Positions 17,841-27,417 are shown, counted from the first letter of the stretch. The stretch: DNA of 64,000 nt from Thermococcus paralvinellae (GCF_000517445.1 NZ_CP006965.1:1340681-1404680); one strand, 5' to 3'. Notes: generated from the letters alone by a model not told the origin. Translations and numbers: made by a program.

Positions 17841-19145
17841 TTATATAATTTTACCAAAAGCTAGTACTCTTGGAGAGATAAAACTGCCAACCTCTTCCTT
17901 TTCTTTTCCAACACTTATAATTGAGTTTATCAACTCAAAGATATTGCCCACAAACATGTTATCTTTAAACGGTCTAACTTCTCCATTTTCAATTATGTAG
18001 CCAAGCTCAACTGTTAAAGAGAAATCTCCACTTACTGGATTTGCAGTATGCTCTCCAAAAACGCGCTTTAGAATGACAGCCTTATCTAAATCCCCCAAAT
18101 TCTCCCGCTTTCCATCAACAATTACGTTGCTGTTCCCAATGTGTGGTGTTGTCCTGAAATCCCTAACAGCATTTCCTGTGCTTTCTGTGTTCATAAGTTT
18201 AGCATAGGTTTCATCAAAAAGAAAGCTCTTTAGAATACCGTTTTCAATCAGCACATTCCTTTGGGATGGATTCCCCTCACCATCGAAAGAATAACTACCA
18301 AGCTTTCCTTCAAGGGTTGCATCATCTATCAGCGTAAAGCTCTCACTTGCAATTGTATCCCCTACTTTTGAGAATCTCGAGCGTCTGTGATAAACATTAT
18401 CCCCATAAAGGTTAGACATTAAGATACTTATGACAGATGCTACTGCATGTGGTTCCAGAATAAGCTCTCCTTTATATCCGTCAATCTTTTTGGCATTATA
18501 GCTTAGCGCCACTTCTTCCAAAGCTTTTTCAAGCCCCAATGAGATCTCTCGCTCAAAGTCTGGCATCAGTCTAAATCCCTTGTAGTAGCTTCCAATTCCA
18601 CTTTTCTCTGATCTTTTGACAATATGAATGCTCATACTCAACCCAGTTGTTTTTTCACTCTTTTCTATCCCGTTGGAATTTGCTATTCCATCTGTGGAAA
18701 CTCCAAAAGCTAAACCCCCAGAAAAAGTGTACTCTTTTCCAAACTTTTCTTTGAATTCTTTTTCCTTTTCAGTTAGGGAGAGAGCAGTTGCATAAGCGTC
18801 ATCGAAGCTGAGCTCCTCAATTCTCTTGTCATAGAGAGCTTTAACTTTGTTTCCCCCATTATTATCGGGAAATCCATGAAAAGGAACTTCACTAACCTTT
18901 GCAAGCTTTATTGTTCTGTTCACAAACCTTTCCAAAGTCGCTCTGTCGTGATTTATCCCAGTGATGTATGAGAAGCCGATTTTCCCTTTATATCCAATCC
19001 TCAGTCCAATACCAGAATGATATTTACGCTGAGCTCTCACCAGCTCACATCTCTCAATCTTAAAGGAGCTTCCTCTCCCTATTTCCCAGTAAATCTCCCA
19101 CTCAACGTCTTTGTGATTGAGGATTTTAATTAATTCATCTATCAT
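17841..19145 (-). CDS. pmbA: TldE/PmbA-family protease subunit
   Basis: 434 residues, start in the ATGA overlap with the tldD stop. It has the family features (RYHSGIGLRIGY, GYKGELILEPHAVASVISIL, LGSYSFDGEGNPSQRNVLIENG, TTPHIGNSNVIVDGK, FSLTVELGYIIENGEV) but no HExxxH, as expected of the non-catalytic TldE/PmbA partner. TldD-TldE heterodimers degrade unfolded peptides, and in bacteria mature microcin B17. The pairing here is the standard archaeal arrangement. Confidence 0.9.
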   Translation of the reverse strand: MIDELIKILNHKDVEWEIYWEIGRGSSFKIERCELVRAQRKYHSGIGLRIGYKGKIGFSYITGINHDRATLERFVNRTIKLAKVSEVPFHGFPDNNGGNKVKALYDKRIEELSFDDAYATALSLTEKEKEFKEKFGKEYTFSGGLAFGVSTDGIANSNGIEKSEKTTGLSMSIHIVKRSEKSGIGSYYKGFRLMPDFEREISLGLEKALEEVALSYNAKKIDGYKGELILEPHAVASVISILMSNLYGDNVYHRRSRFSKVGDTIASESFTLIDDATLEGKLGSYSFDGEGNPSQRNVLIENGILKSFLFDETYAKLMNTESTGNAVRDFRTTPHIGNSNVIVDGKRENLGDLDKAVILKRVFGEHTANPVSGDFSLTVELGYIIENGEVRPFKDNMFVGNIFELINSIISVGKEKEEVGSFISPRVLAFGKII

Positions 19146-20509
19146 AGCAATCCACCCACCAAAGCTCTCGTCAATACATGAGGGCCGCCGTCATCAACAG
19201 GTACCCACTGGCCTTTTCCACAATAGCCAGGAAATTCGATTTTCAAATCTTTGCCAATAGCTCTGATATTCCTAAGAACGTCAAGGATTTTTCCTGATAA
19301 TGCAACGTCCCTTATATGTGCTTTAATCTCACCATTTTCAATTAAATAACCTTCTTTTGCTCCAAACATGAAAGTTCCATTAGCGATGTCCACTTCTCCA
19401 CCTTTATCTCCGATTAAATACAAACCACGCTTCACTTCACTAAGCATCTCCTCAAAGCTCCAATCACGAGGTTCAATGTACGTGTTGCTCATTCTAACTA
19501 AAGGCTGATAGTTGTAGCTTTGAGCCCTGCCGTGTCCATTTGGTTCCATATTAAGATAAGCCGCTGTTTCCCTATCAAGGAGGTACTCATTAAGGAATCC
19601 ATTTTTAATTATTTCAACTCTTCTCGCTTTTATACCTTCATCATCATAAATATATGAGCCGAATTTTCCTTCTAGAGTTGGATCATCAACAACCGTAAGC
19701 TCTTCAACAGCTATTTTCTCTCCAAGCTTGCCCTCTAAAATGCTCTCCCCATTCTTTATTGCATCACCTTCGCTTGCATGCCCTAAAGCTTCATGAATAA
19801 ACACGCCAGCAAGCTCTGGATCCATAATCACATCAAACTCTCCAGAGGGAGGTAGTTGAGCATTCAGCAGAGACTTCGCTTTTTCTTTCACAAAGGTTGT
19901 CCAGTGTTCCAAGTCAGTATTCTCAATTATTTCCCATCCCCCAGTCCCACCGAAGATTTCCCAATAACTCTGCATGTCGTTTCCCTTTTTAGCTGTTGCA
20001 GAGAAGCTAAGTCTTATTCTTGGAATTATTGTTTCAATCTCGCTCCCCAAAGAGTTAAAGTAGAATTGCCATTTTAGACCATCACCATAGGTTATCTTTC
20101 TGTTTACAATCTTGTCATCCATTAATAACCTGTCCACAGTTTTTACGAGTTCAAGCTTCTCCTCTAAATCAACATCCACAAAAGCTTTTTTTGCTTTAAT
20201 TTCGGCTCGATCTTTTGTCGGATCATCAAGATAAACTTTTGAATTCCCTTTCATCAACTTTGCTATTTTCATGGCGGTTTCTATTGCTTTTTCTGCTCTC
20301 CTCATATCGTTAGCTGAGGAAAATCCCCAGGCACCACAAAATGCTCTCACACCAATCCCAATTTCAATATTTGAAGAAAACTCCTCAAGATGAGAGTTTT
20401 GCATTTCCAAGTGAGTGGCATTTATTTCTGCTATTCTAACTTCATAATATTTGATCCCATACTCTCTCGCAAGTTCCTCTGCTTTTCTCATAAGTCTCTC
20501 AATTTCCAT
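19142..20509 (-). CDS. tldD: TldD zinc metalloprotease subunit
   Basis: 455 residues from ATG 20509 (GGGGTGAGAAG upstream; the in-frame start at 20524 lacks spacing). The zinc site HEALGH is at 239-244 (HExxxH), within ELAGVFIHEALGHASEGD; a further family block is GSYIYDDEGIKARRVEIIKNG, split by structure. Active partner of the TldE/PmbA encoded next, overlapping by four bases. It cleaves small unfolded peptides in the cytoplasm. The 20510-20614 gap carries divergent AT-rich promoter elements for this operon and the regulator on the other strand. Confidence 0.92.
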   Translation of the reverse strand: MEIERLMRKAEELAREYGIKYYEVRIAEINATHLEMQNSHLEEFSSNIEIGIGVRAFCGAWGFSSANDMRRAEKAIETAMKIAKLMKGNSKVYLDDPTKDRAEIKAKKAFVDVDLEEKLELVKTVDRLLMDDKIVNRKITYGDGLKWQFYFNSLGSEIETIIPRIRLSFSATAKKGNDMQSYWEIFGGTGGWEIIENTDLEHWTTFVKEKAKSLLNAQLPPSGEFDVIMDPELAGVFIHEALGHASEGDAIKNGESILEGKLGEKIAVEELTVVDDPTLEGKFGSYIYDDEGIKARRVEIIKNGFLNEYLLDRETAAYLNMEPNGHGRAQSYNYQPLVRMSNTYIEPRDWSFEEMLSEVKRGLYLIGDKGGEVDIANGTFMFGAKEGYLIENGEIKAHIRDVALSGKILDVLRNIRAIGKDLKIEFPGYCGKGQWVPVDDGGPHVLTRALVGGLL

Positions 20510-20614
20510 CTTCTCACCCCACAAAAGAGATATTCATCATAAACCCAAATCAATTTATATTTCTTTTTATCGTATAGAGAACTGTACCAAAAGTAGGATA
20601 AGGTAAGTGATAGT

Positions 20615-21133
20615 ATGACCCACAGAGAGGAGATACTCCAGTATATTCGCAAAAACCCTGGCATAACATTTCGAAGACTTGCAGATGAGCTTGGGATAGG
20701 CATAGGAAATCTTCAGTATCATCTTTATCAGCTCGAAAAGGAGGGCCTAATATTTTCAAAAAAGCTTGGAGGAAAAAGATATATATTCCCAAAGGAATTC
20801 AGAGAAGAATACGAACCCTTGCTGATAGCAATTTCAAATGAAACCCAGCGTAAAATACTGCTCCTACTAGCGGAAAAAGACATGAATCAGCGAGAAATTG
20901 CTGAAAGATTAAACCTTACACAGGCAACAATAAACTACCATATGAATGCTCTCAGCAAGCTGGGACTCATTGAGAAAAGAAAAGAAGGTCGAAATGTGAT
21001 ATACAGCTTGAAATGTGATATTGAGATCATAATAAGAGTGATCAACGAGTACAGGCCAAAGCTATGGGATAAGCTGGCGGATAGACTTATCGATCTCATG
21101 CTAACTCTGAAAGGTGGTGATATAAATGATTGA
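20615..21133 (+). CDS. Tandem winged-helix transcriptional regulator
   Basis: 172 residues, ATG 20615 with GTGATAG upstream. Two winged-helix domains in a row: residues 4-60 (EEILQYIRKNPGITFRRLAD, GNLQYHLYQLEKEGLI) and residues 70-130 (ISNETQRKILLLLAEKDMNQ, AERLNLTQATINYHMNALSK), ArsR/MarR-like. The C-terminal 40 residues are helical. No Cys pair is present, so it is not the redox regulator SurR. It overlaps a membrane-protein gene by 8 bases, an arrangement seen in archaea in which the membrane partner may modulate the regulator. It may also control the divergent tldD operon. Confidence 0.85.
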   Translation: MTHREEILQYIRKNPGITFRRLADELGIGIGNLQYHLYQLEKEGLIFSKKLGGKRYIFPKEFREEYEPLLIAISNETQRKILLLLAEKDMNQREIAERLNLTQATINYHMNALSKLGLIEKRKEGRNVIYSLKCDIEIIIRVINEYRPKLWDKLADRLIDLMLTLKGGDIND

Positions 21134-21386
21134 TATAATACTTGATGTCATTATAGTAGCATTTGCCCTGTTCCTATCTTTCATCTCATGGATAGCCTAT
21201 AAAAAGAGCGGTATGAAGAGCATATTCTTTTTGTTACTTGCTTTCCTGCTATTTGGAATCAAAAAAACTCTGGAAAATCTCCACATAATAGCTGAAGTGG
21301 GTGAAGGAACCCTTGAAATCGCCACAACATTTCTTGAGTTAGCAATACTCCTTATGTTTTTTATAGCAGTTGTAAAGAGAGATTAA
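21126..21386 (+). CDS. Small membrane protein coupled to the regulator
   Basis: 86 residues; ATG 21126 lies inside the end of the regulator gene, with GGTGGTGAT as ribosome site. It has three hydrophobic segments (IILDVIIVAFALFLSFISWI, SIFFLLLAFLLFGI, FLELAILLMFFIAVV). Translational coupling suggests it works with the winged-helix protein, perhaps as a membrane tether or sensor; that is inference. It meets the convergent universal stress gene at 21383-21386. Confidence 0.75.
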   Translation: MIDIILDVIIVAFALFLSFISWIAYKKSGMKSIFFLLLAFLLFGIKKTLENLHIIAEVGEGTLEIATTFLELAILLMFFIAVVKRD

Positions 21387-21832
21387 CGAACAATCATTAA
21401 GGGTGGCTTTATGATCCCAGCAAGCTCCTCTAATAGGCTTCCAATTCTTGTTTTTCCACTTTTTCCATAAGCACCCATAACAACTAAAGTATACTCCCCA
21501 CTATTTGCCTCCTTGAGGATTTCATCCTTTGCAATACCTTCCACTATTTTCATAGAACAATTAACGTTTTCCTTGTGGCATAGTTCGAGTAAATCCACCA
21601 TTATTTCTTTAACGCTCTTCTTCATCTCGTGCCATATCTGTTCTTCAAACTTCTTTATCTCATCAAGTTTGTCACTCCTCATACTTAGATTAAATGCAAC
21701 AGCCCTCGCTTCCCTTCTATCAAGAACCGAAAATAAAATAATTTTGGCATTCTTTTTCTTTGCTATTGATATAGCATGCAGAGCTGCCTTTTGACTCCAT
21801 TTTGAACCATCTATGAGTACCAATATTTTCAT
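21383..21832 (-). CDS. Universal stress protein (UspA family)
   Basis: About 149 residues. ATG ATG at 21835/21832 follows GGGTGGTA and overlaps the stop of the transporter gene. UspA fold: MKILVLIDGSKWSQKAALHA at the start, VVMGAYGKSGKTRIGSLLEE near the end. The nucleotide-binding pattern G-x2-G-x9-G(S/T) is visible as GAYGKSGKTRIGS, so ATP binding is likely. It is the last gene of a Usp-transporter-Usp operon, suggesting regulation of the transporter. Confidence 0.85.
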   Translation of the reverse strand: MKILVLIDGSKWSQKAALHAISIAKKKNAKIILFSVLDRREARAVAFNLSMRSDKLDEIKKFEEQIWHEMKKSVKEIMVDLLELCHKENVNCSMKIVEGIAKDEILKEANSGEYTLVVMGAYGKSGKTRIGSLLEELAGIIKPPLMIVR

Positions 21833-21834
21833 CA

Positions 21835-23112
21835 TTACCACCCAATATACCTGATCCAGAGTATTCCAACGCCTATAGCAACTGTTATGACCATTATAAC
21901 CATACCCACCTTTAAAAAGTCCCCAAAGGTTATCCTAATCCCTTCTCTTTCAGCAATTCCAATAACAACAACATTTGCAGATGCACCTATTGCAGTCCCA
22001 TTTCCCCCCAAACATGCTCCCAAGCTGAGAGCCCACCAGAGAGGGTAGATATCCATTGAAGTGCTCATATGTTTTATCAGAGGTATCATTGCAGCTGTCA
22101 GAGGAATGTTATCAACAATAGCAGAAGAAAAAGCAGAAAACCAAGTAATAGCAAGCAGTGCTTGACCCTGAGTATGCACGTGGGTTAAAACCCATTCTGC
22201 AACTTTGGCTATCGTTCCCGTTTCCTCCAATGCACCGACTATTATAAACAGCCCTCCGAAGAAGAACAAAGCTGGCCACTCGATTTTTTCAAAAATACCC
22301 TCCGGATCTTCTCGTGTCCACAACAATATGAGAGAAGCCCCAAGGAGAGCTACAACAGCGGGCTCTATACCCAGCTTATCGTGGAAGAAGAACAAAGCTA
22401 CAACAAATACAATTATAGCAATGGATTTTCTGAAAAGTCTTATATCCCTAATTGCGGCTTTTTCATTTAAGCCACGAAGAGTTTGCTTTATCATGACTTT
22501 TTTCTTTGGTGTCACCTTAAGAGCATTGTTATATGCGAAGTATATAATTAAGATCGTTGCAATCAGATCAACTGCTGCTATAGGTCCCATATTAACCAAA
22601 AACTCATTAAAGCTTAAATTTGCTGCAGAACCTATCATTATGTTTGGAGGATCACCTATCAGAGTTGCAGTTCCGCCAATGTTGGAGGCAAAAATTTCAG
22701 AAAGCAAAAAGGGGATTGGATTCAAATCCATTAAGCGGGAAATGTAGATAAGCATAGGAGTCAATAACAATACCGTTGTGACATTGTCAAGTACAGAGCT
22801 AACTATGGCAGTAACGACTGAAAAGAGAAGCAAAACCCTAATTGGACTCCCCCGCGCAAGCTTTGCTGTCTTTATTGCAACATATTCAAAAAGCCCACTG
22901 TTTCTGGCAGTATTTACAATAATCATCATTCCCATAAGAAGGAAGAGAGTATCTAAGTCTAAATATTCAGGGACTTTTTCCCAAGGCACAATTCTTAGAA
23001 ACAGAATCACTGATGCACCAAGCATGGCAGCAACCGCCCTATGAATTCTTTCGCTAACTACAAGCCCATATGTAAAGAGGAATACTGCAATTGCTATTGC
23101 CTCTTGATTCAT
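21835..23112 (-). CDS. ArsB/NhaD-type ion transporter (IT superfamily)
   Basis: 425 residues from ATG 23112 (GAGGTG upstream). About 11-12 helices with the duplicated IT-superfamily motif: first half SSVLDNVTTVLLLTPMLIYI then NIGGTATLIGDPPNIMIG; second half SAIVDNIPLTAAMIPLI then LGGNGTAIGASANVVVIG. These are the discontinuous-helix substrate sites of ArsB, NhaD, P-protein and SLC13 families. The ion cannot be told from sequence (arsenite, Na+/H+ or an anion are options). It is flanked by two Usp genes with near-zero spacing. Confidence 0.85.
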   Translation of the reverse strand: MNQEAIAIAVFLFTYGLVVSERIHRAVAAMLGASVILFLRIVPWEKVPEYLDLDTLFLLMGMMIIVNTARNSGLFEYVAIKTAKLARGSPIRVLLLFSVVTAIVSSVLDNVTTVLLLTPMLIYISRLMDLNPIPFLLSEIFASNIGGTATLIGDPPNIMIGSAANLSFNEFLVNMGPIAAVDLIATILIIYFAYNNALKVTPKKKVMIKQTLRGLNEKAAIRDIRLFRKSIAIIVFVVALFFFHDKLGIEPAVVALLGASLILLWTREDPEGIFEKIEWPALFFFGGLFIIVGALEETGTIAKVAEWVLTHVHTQGQALLAITWFSAFSSAIVDNIPLTAAMIPLIKHMSTSMDIYPLWWALSLGACLGGNGTAIGASANVVVIGIAEREGIRITFGDFLKVGMVIMVITVAIGVGILWIRYIGW

Positions 23113-23123
23113 TTTTATACACC

Positions 23124-23669
23124 TCAATAGATTATGATTGGAATGTCAACATGCTGGACTATCTTTAAAACTATGGGACTCAACGGGTGTGTTTTTGTAA
23201 TTTCAGACCCATAAGCCTTTGAGAGCACGAGCATATCATGCTTCTCAGACAGCTTTATAACATCCTCACTCTTGTCACCAAAAAACAATCTCAACTGCGT
23301 GCTCATGTCCAATTCCTCAAAGGTACTTGCGATTTTTTCAAGTAATGTCATTCCATACCTCTCTTCATTTTTTCTGAAGTCTTCACTTGCTTTTCTTCCC
23401 AGTGTGTGTTCAATCATGTGAAAGACTTGGGCATCAATGATATAGACCAGAAGTATTTTCGCTTCTTTATAAGCCGATAGAGTATCATAAACTTCAGCTG
23501 GAACTTCGTTTATGAATCTGTCGAGAGGCATTAAAATAGATTTAATCTCTGGGAGAACCATCTCTTCTTCAGTTAACAGAAATTCTTTGTATTCCTTGAG
23601 AATGCGCTCGTATCTTTTCCCAGCGACATTCTTAAATTTCCTCCGGATCAATGATGAGAACAATCCCAT
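23124..23669 (-). CDS. Usp-like domain protein
   Basis: 181 residues; ATG 23669 with GAGGGGATATG upstream. Residues 1-40 are basic and helical; residues 44-181 resemble a UspA fold (ILMPLDRFINEVPAEVYDTL, AKILLVYIIDAQVF, DMLVLSKAYGSE, HVDIPIIIY), but the glycine-rich ATP loop is not conserved, so it may not bind nucleotide. It leads the operon with the IT-type transporter 11 bases downstream. Likely a regulatory companion of the transporter. Confidence 0.75.
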   Translation of the reverse strand: MGLFSSLIRRKFKNVAGKRYERILKEYKEFLLTEEEMVLPEIKSILMPLDRFINEVPAEVYDTLSAYKEAKILLVYIIDAQVFHMIEHTLGRKASEDFRKNEERYGMTLLEKIASTFEELDMSTQLRLFFGDKSEDVIKLSEKHDMLVLSKAYGSEITKTHPLSPIVLKIVQHVDIPIIIY

Positions 23670-23800
23670 TCATATCCCCTCAGCATTTTATTACAACACT
23701 CCAAGACTATTAAATTTATTTGGTGCAAGTCTCTAAATTAGATTCATGAACCACAAGAGCTATTAAATAAAAAACCTTTTTGGATTTTGGAGGTGAAGAA

Positions 23801-25741
23801 ATGAGAAAGCTATTTCCAATTTTGGCACTAATACTCTTGCTTTCTCCTTTGGCTCTTGCTCAATGTCCTGTACAAGGACACACAGTTATTTTAAAGGCTC
23901 CAGCAGTTTCAAAAACTGCCAACGGAGATTTAATCGGAGTAGCGACTGAGTTCGTAATTACAGTAGCTCCAGGAAGTGGACATGTGTACGTTGAGACATG
24001 GCCACTGGCAGAAGTGGATATGCAAGCAAGTGCAAGATTAGCTGCCCAAGTGGCTGGTAGGGTTCTTGGAGTGGATATGAGTAAATATGATGTTTTTATT
24101 CAAGTTAAAGCTGATTCTCCAATTATTGGTGGCCCTTCTGCTGGAGGAACAATGACTGTTGGAATAATTGCCGCATTAAAAGGCTGGAAACTCAGAGATG
24201 ATGTCATGATGACTGGAATGATAAACCCAGACGGAACAATTGGGCCCGTTGGTGGGATTCTGGAGAAAGCTTCAGCCGCTCACAGTGTTGGAGCCAAGCT
24301 GTTCTTAATCCCAGAAGGACAAAGAATACAAGTTGTCCAAAAAACTGAACAAAAACAGATTGGACCTCTCGTTCAAATCACAACAAAAGAGGAGAAGGTA
24401 GACGTCGTTGAATATGCAAAGGAGAGATGGGGACTAGAAGTAAAGGAAATCAAGGACATTTATGAAGCAGTCTATTATTTCACGGGACATAAAATAGAGA
24501 AACCCCAAGCTCCAACAAACGTTAAGATTGACACGTCCTTTCTCAAAGAAGATGCAGAGAAGGATTATGAGAACACCACAGAATACTATAAACAAGTGGA
24601 GAAAAAGCTCAAAGAGAGCGATGTGAGCTACACAACATATTCCTACCTTAAAGCAGCACTCGATGATGCAAACAAAACCTTAAAAGACGCTAAAGATGCC
24701 TTAGACTCAGGAATGTATTATACTGCCTTGAGCAAAGACTTTCAAGCGAGAATTATTATCAGACATGTTGACTGGTATTTAGATGTACAAGATGAGAAAG
24801 ATATTGAGAACCTATTCAAGATGGTTAATGATGATATAAAGAATACTGAAAATTACGTTTCTAACTTAACAATTAGAGGCACAACAATGCTTCAAGCAGT
24901 TGCTGCAAGTGAAGAGAGAATAGAACAGGCAAAATCCCTTCTTAAGGATGCATGGAGCGATTACTATAAGGGAGATTACTGGAATGCAGTAAGCAATGCA
25001 GCATTTGCGTATGAAAGGGTTCAAACAGCAAAGTTCTGGGCAAAATTAGGTGAAAGATATGCAAAAGGTGATGTAATCAGCAGAGATGTCATCAAGGACA
25101 CAGCAAGAGATTACTTAGACAACGCCCGCCTAGTAGTCACATATATAACCTCAATGTTTGGAGAAAGCTTAATGCAAGGACTCGTTGATAAACTCAATCA
25201 AGGGGAGCAATACTATGAGGACGGAAAGTATTCAGCTGCTTTATTCTCTGCAATGGAAGCAAGGATTAGAGCAGAGGTTATACTAGATACCCTAGGCATA
25301 GACAACGAAACAGTACTAATGGATAAGCTCCAGCAGATGAAAGAGGACGCAAAAACTGCGATAGCAATAGCACAGAGCAAAGGTGTTTACCCAATTCTGG
25401 GAATGGCATATTATGAGTTTGCCCAGAGTTATGAAAAGCAGGGGGGAATTGAAAACATTCAAACAGCTATGATATTCTATCAATATGCAAAAGAGACTGC
25501 AATGATGTTCCTTCCAAAGACAACACCAAAGATAACCGAAGAAACAACTACACCGCAGATAACTCATCCAACACCACACCCAACCACTACGCAAACTGAT
25601 ACACAAACTCAAACAACCAGCACAATCACAGCATCCACAATCACAGCAAAAAGCGTCCCAACATCACTGCTAGGAGGAATTGGAGTATTGGGAGTTATTC
25701 TGGGTCTGATAATTGGAATTGTGGTTGGAAGAAGGGTTTGA
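23801..25741 (+). CDS. Secreted/anchored Lon-like S16 serine protease
   Basis: 646 residues from ATG 23801 (GGAGGTGAAGAA upstream). Signal peptide to about residue 20 (LALAQ), then an S16 protease domain (about 22-230) with catalytic Ser113 in GGPSAGGTM and Lys156 in GGILEKASAA. Residues 240-560 are alpha-helical with TPR-like patterns (SYLKAALDDANKTLKDAKDA), followed by a Thr-rich linker (about 575-620) and a C-terminal helix (GGIGVLGVILGLIIGIVVG) with RRV. There is no AAA+ ATPase domain, unlike Lon, so it would work outside the cytoplasm without ATP. Substrates unknown. Confidence 0.88.
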   Translation: MRKLFPILALILLLSPLALAQCPVQGHTVILKAPAVSKTANGDLIGVATEFVITVAPGSGHVYVETWPLAEVDMQASARLAAQVAGRVLGVDMSKYDVFIQVKADSPIIGGPSAGGTMTVGIIAALKGWKLRDDVMMTGMINPDGTIGPVGGILEKASAAHSVGAKLFLIPEGQRIQVVQKTEQKQIGPLVQITTKEEKVDVVEYAKERWGLEVKEIKDIYEAVYYFTGHKIEKPQAPTNVKIDTSFLKEDAEKDYENTTEYYKQVEKKLKESDVSYTTYSYLKAALDDANKTLKDAKDALDSGMYYTALSKDFQARIIIRHVDWYLDVQDEKDIENLFKMVNDDIKNTENYVSNLTIRGTTMLQAVAASEERIEQAKSLLKDAWSDYYKGDYWNAVSNAAFAYERVQTAKFWAKLGERYAKGDVISRDVIKDTARDYLDNARLVVTYITSMFGESLMQGLVDKLNQGEQYYEDGKYSAALFSAMEARIRAEVILDTLGIDNETVLMDKLQQMKEDAKTAIAIAQSKGVYPILGMAYYEFAQSYEKQGGIENIQTAMIFYQYAKETAMMFLPKTTPKITEETTTPQITHPTPHPTTTQTDTQTQTTSTITASTITAKSVPTSLLGGIGVLGVILGLIIGIVVGRRV

Positions 25742-25749
25742 GCCTTTTC

Positions 25750-27051
25750 TTACTCTTCTTCCTTTTGTCCAAAAATAAATCTCCTGAAAAATTCTGGCAA
25801 TTCATTTCTCTTATCAAGCAGTTTTATTTCCCAATCAGCTAAACTTGGACAGATTGTGCAGCCTAAACGGTAAAATCCCTCATAGTAGAGAGGATGCAAA
25901 TCAAAGCCATTCATCAAGATATAAAGCTGTACCATCATACCAGACCAGAACTTAATGGGCATGATTTCCAGGAAAGTGCCGAGGATTTCATTTTCCCTCT
26001 CAATTACTGGTGGCTTCAGCCTCCTCTTAGCACTTTCCCCATCTCTATCACCCACAACTAAAATTGGATTCTCAAATTCTTCTATAGCTCTATAGAGAGC
26101 CTCAACTTTCATCTTTGTACACCAGCGGTTGTAATGAGTAGGGATTCCATACATATCAATGGGCATTGAGACAAAGGTTTCGACAACATTAATGCCGAGC
26201 TTTTTAGCAAGCTCTTCAATATATTCGTCAGTCCGAGGCATCTCGTATTCCATTTTAACATAAACGGCCGTAACATTTTTGAATACTTTGCTTGCCAGAA
26301 TTAAAGTTGCCGTTGAGTCTTTTCCACCGCTCCAAGGTACTATTATGTCATAATCCTTAAATTGCTCAAGAAAACTCTTGCTTGCATCTTCAAAAGCCCC
26401 GATGTAATTCTCATTTGCCCTAATAATGTCCTCTAAGCTAATCTCCTCAGTGTGGGGAATCCTCCAGAGTACTTCCGTTTCTTCTCCGATGCGCTTGCTG
26501 ACTTCAGCTATTTTCATGCTTCCTGAGTAGTACACTTCCTGGTTCATTAGTTTCCTCAAAACAAGTGAAACGCTCCCAATGTCTACTCCTAAAAGCTCCC
26601 TCATGTTCTTTCTAAAGCCATCTCCAAAGGCCAAGTAAATGTCATAGTCTGGATTAATTTCAATGTTGAGAGGATTTTCTGGGTTAAGTTTGTAAGTCCT
26701 ATCCCATTCAATCCCAAGCCTAAATCTGGCTTTGATTTCTTCTAAGTGAGCATAAAGCTCGTCAACACGCATATTCCTAACCTTCTTCGTCCTCAGGATT
26801 CGAGAATAGAAAGGTCTACTTAACTCCAAAAAGTACTCACTAATATCTTTAGCTAACTCTTTTTCTTTTTCTCCGAACAGTAAAATCGGAATGTATGGAT
26901 CTTTCTTCAGCTCCTCAAGAGTATCTTCAACTTCATTAAACTTTCTACCTCCCCCAAGGCTCGAAACTTTCAAAAAACCACCATAGTTACGCTCATTTAT
27001 GTACTGCAGTGCTTTAGCATCTTTTCTTGCCCTCACGATTACATGAAACAT
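25750..27051 (-). CDS. PAPS-reductase-like PP-loop enzyme with C-terminal Cys pair
   Basis: 433 residues, ATG 27051. The N-terminal 190 residues are poorly characterised (a PUA-like or Fe-S-associated region in related archaeal proteins). The adenylating PP-loop SGGKDSTATLIL is at about 241-252, followed by VKMEYEMPRTDEYIEELAKK, HYNRWCTKMKVEAL and the C-terminal GCTICPS. The layout matches COG0175-type archaeal proteins rather than a plain sulfate-assimilation enzyme. It might activate or transfer sulfur or adenylate; the actual substrate is unknown. It is convergent with the S16 protease gene. Confidence 0.8.
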   Translation of the reverse strand: MFHVIVRARKDAKALQYINERNYGGFLKVSSLGGGRKFNEVEDTLEELKKDPYIPILLFGEKEKELAKDISEYFLELSRPFYSRILRTKKVRNMRVDELYAHLEEIKARFRLGIEWDRTYKLNPENPLNIEINPDYDIYLAFGDGFRKNMRELLGVDIGSVSLVLRKLMNQEVYYSGSMKIAEVSKRIGEETEVLWRIPHTEEISLEDIIRANENYIGAFEDASKSFLEQFKDYDIIVPWSGGKDSTATLILASKVFKNVTAVYVKMEYEMPRTDEYIEELAKKLGINVVETFVSMPIDMYGIPTHYNRWCTKMKVEALYRAIEEFENPILVVGDRDGESAKRRLKPPVIERENEILGTFLEIMPIKFWSGMMVQLYILMNGFDLHPLYYEGFYRLGCTICPSLADWEIKLLDKRNELPEFFRRFIFGQKEEE

Positions 27052-27147
27052 ATTAGAGAATTAGAGAAAGAGTTAATAAGATTAGCGAATTGAAAGTGCG
27101 CAAAATATTTTAATGATAATATATTACAGCTAAATCTAGGGATAGGA

Positions 27148-27417
27148 ATGACAAAGACTGAGGAATTCTTCCGACTTATAGAGTTGTACAAGAAAGAGAG
27201 CAAGCCAAGGAGAAGCATCTATGATGTTCTTGTCAAAGTTTTCATTATAGTTGGTGCACTTGTTATAGTTGGAGCTCTTGGGTTCATCCTCTACACTCTT
27301 AACATCGCAGGTTTTAGCAAAACCTTCATAGCTACCCTTGCAGGATTATTTGTAGCTGTTGTAGGGATATCATTTATAATTTACAGACTTTGGAGCAGAA
27401 AAGAAAGAACTACATGA
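27148..27417 (+). CDS. Small membrane protein
   Basis: 89 residues, ATG 27148 after GGGATAGGA, with an AT-rich promoter element (AATATATTAC) about 25 bases before. A basic amphipathic start (EEFFRLIELYKKESKPRRS) is followed by two membrane helices (VFIIVGALVIVGALGFILY and FIATLAGLFVAVVGISFII) and a basic tail. Its TGA stop lies within the C box of the sRNA at 27414-27462. Family unknown. Confidence 0.7.
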   Translation: MTKTEEFFRLIELYKKESKPRRSIYDVLVKVFIIVGALVIVGALGFILYTLNIAGFSKTFIATLAGLFVAVVGISFIIYRLWSRKERTT

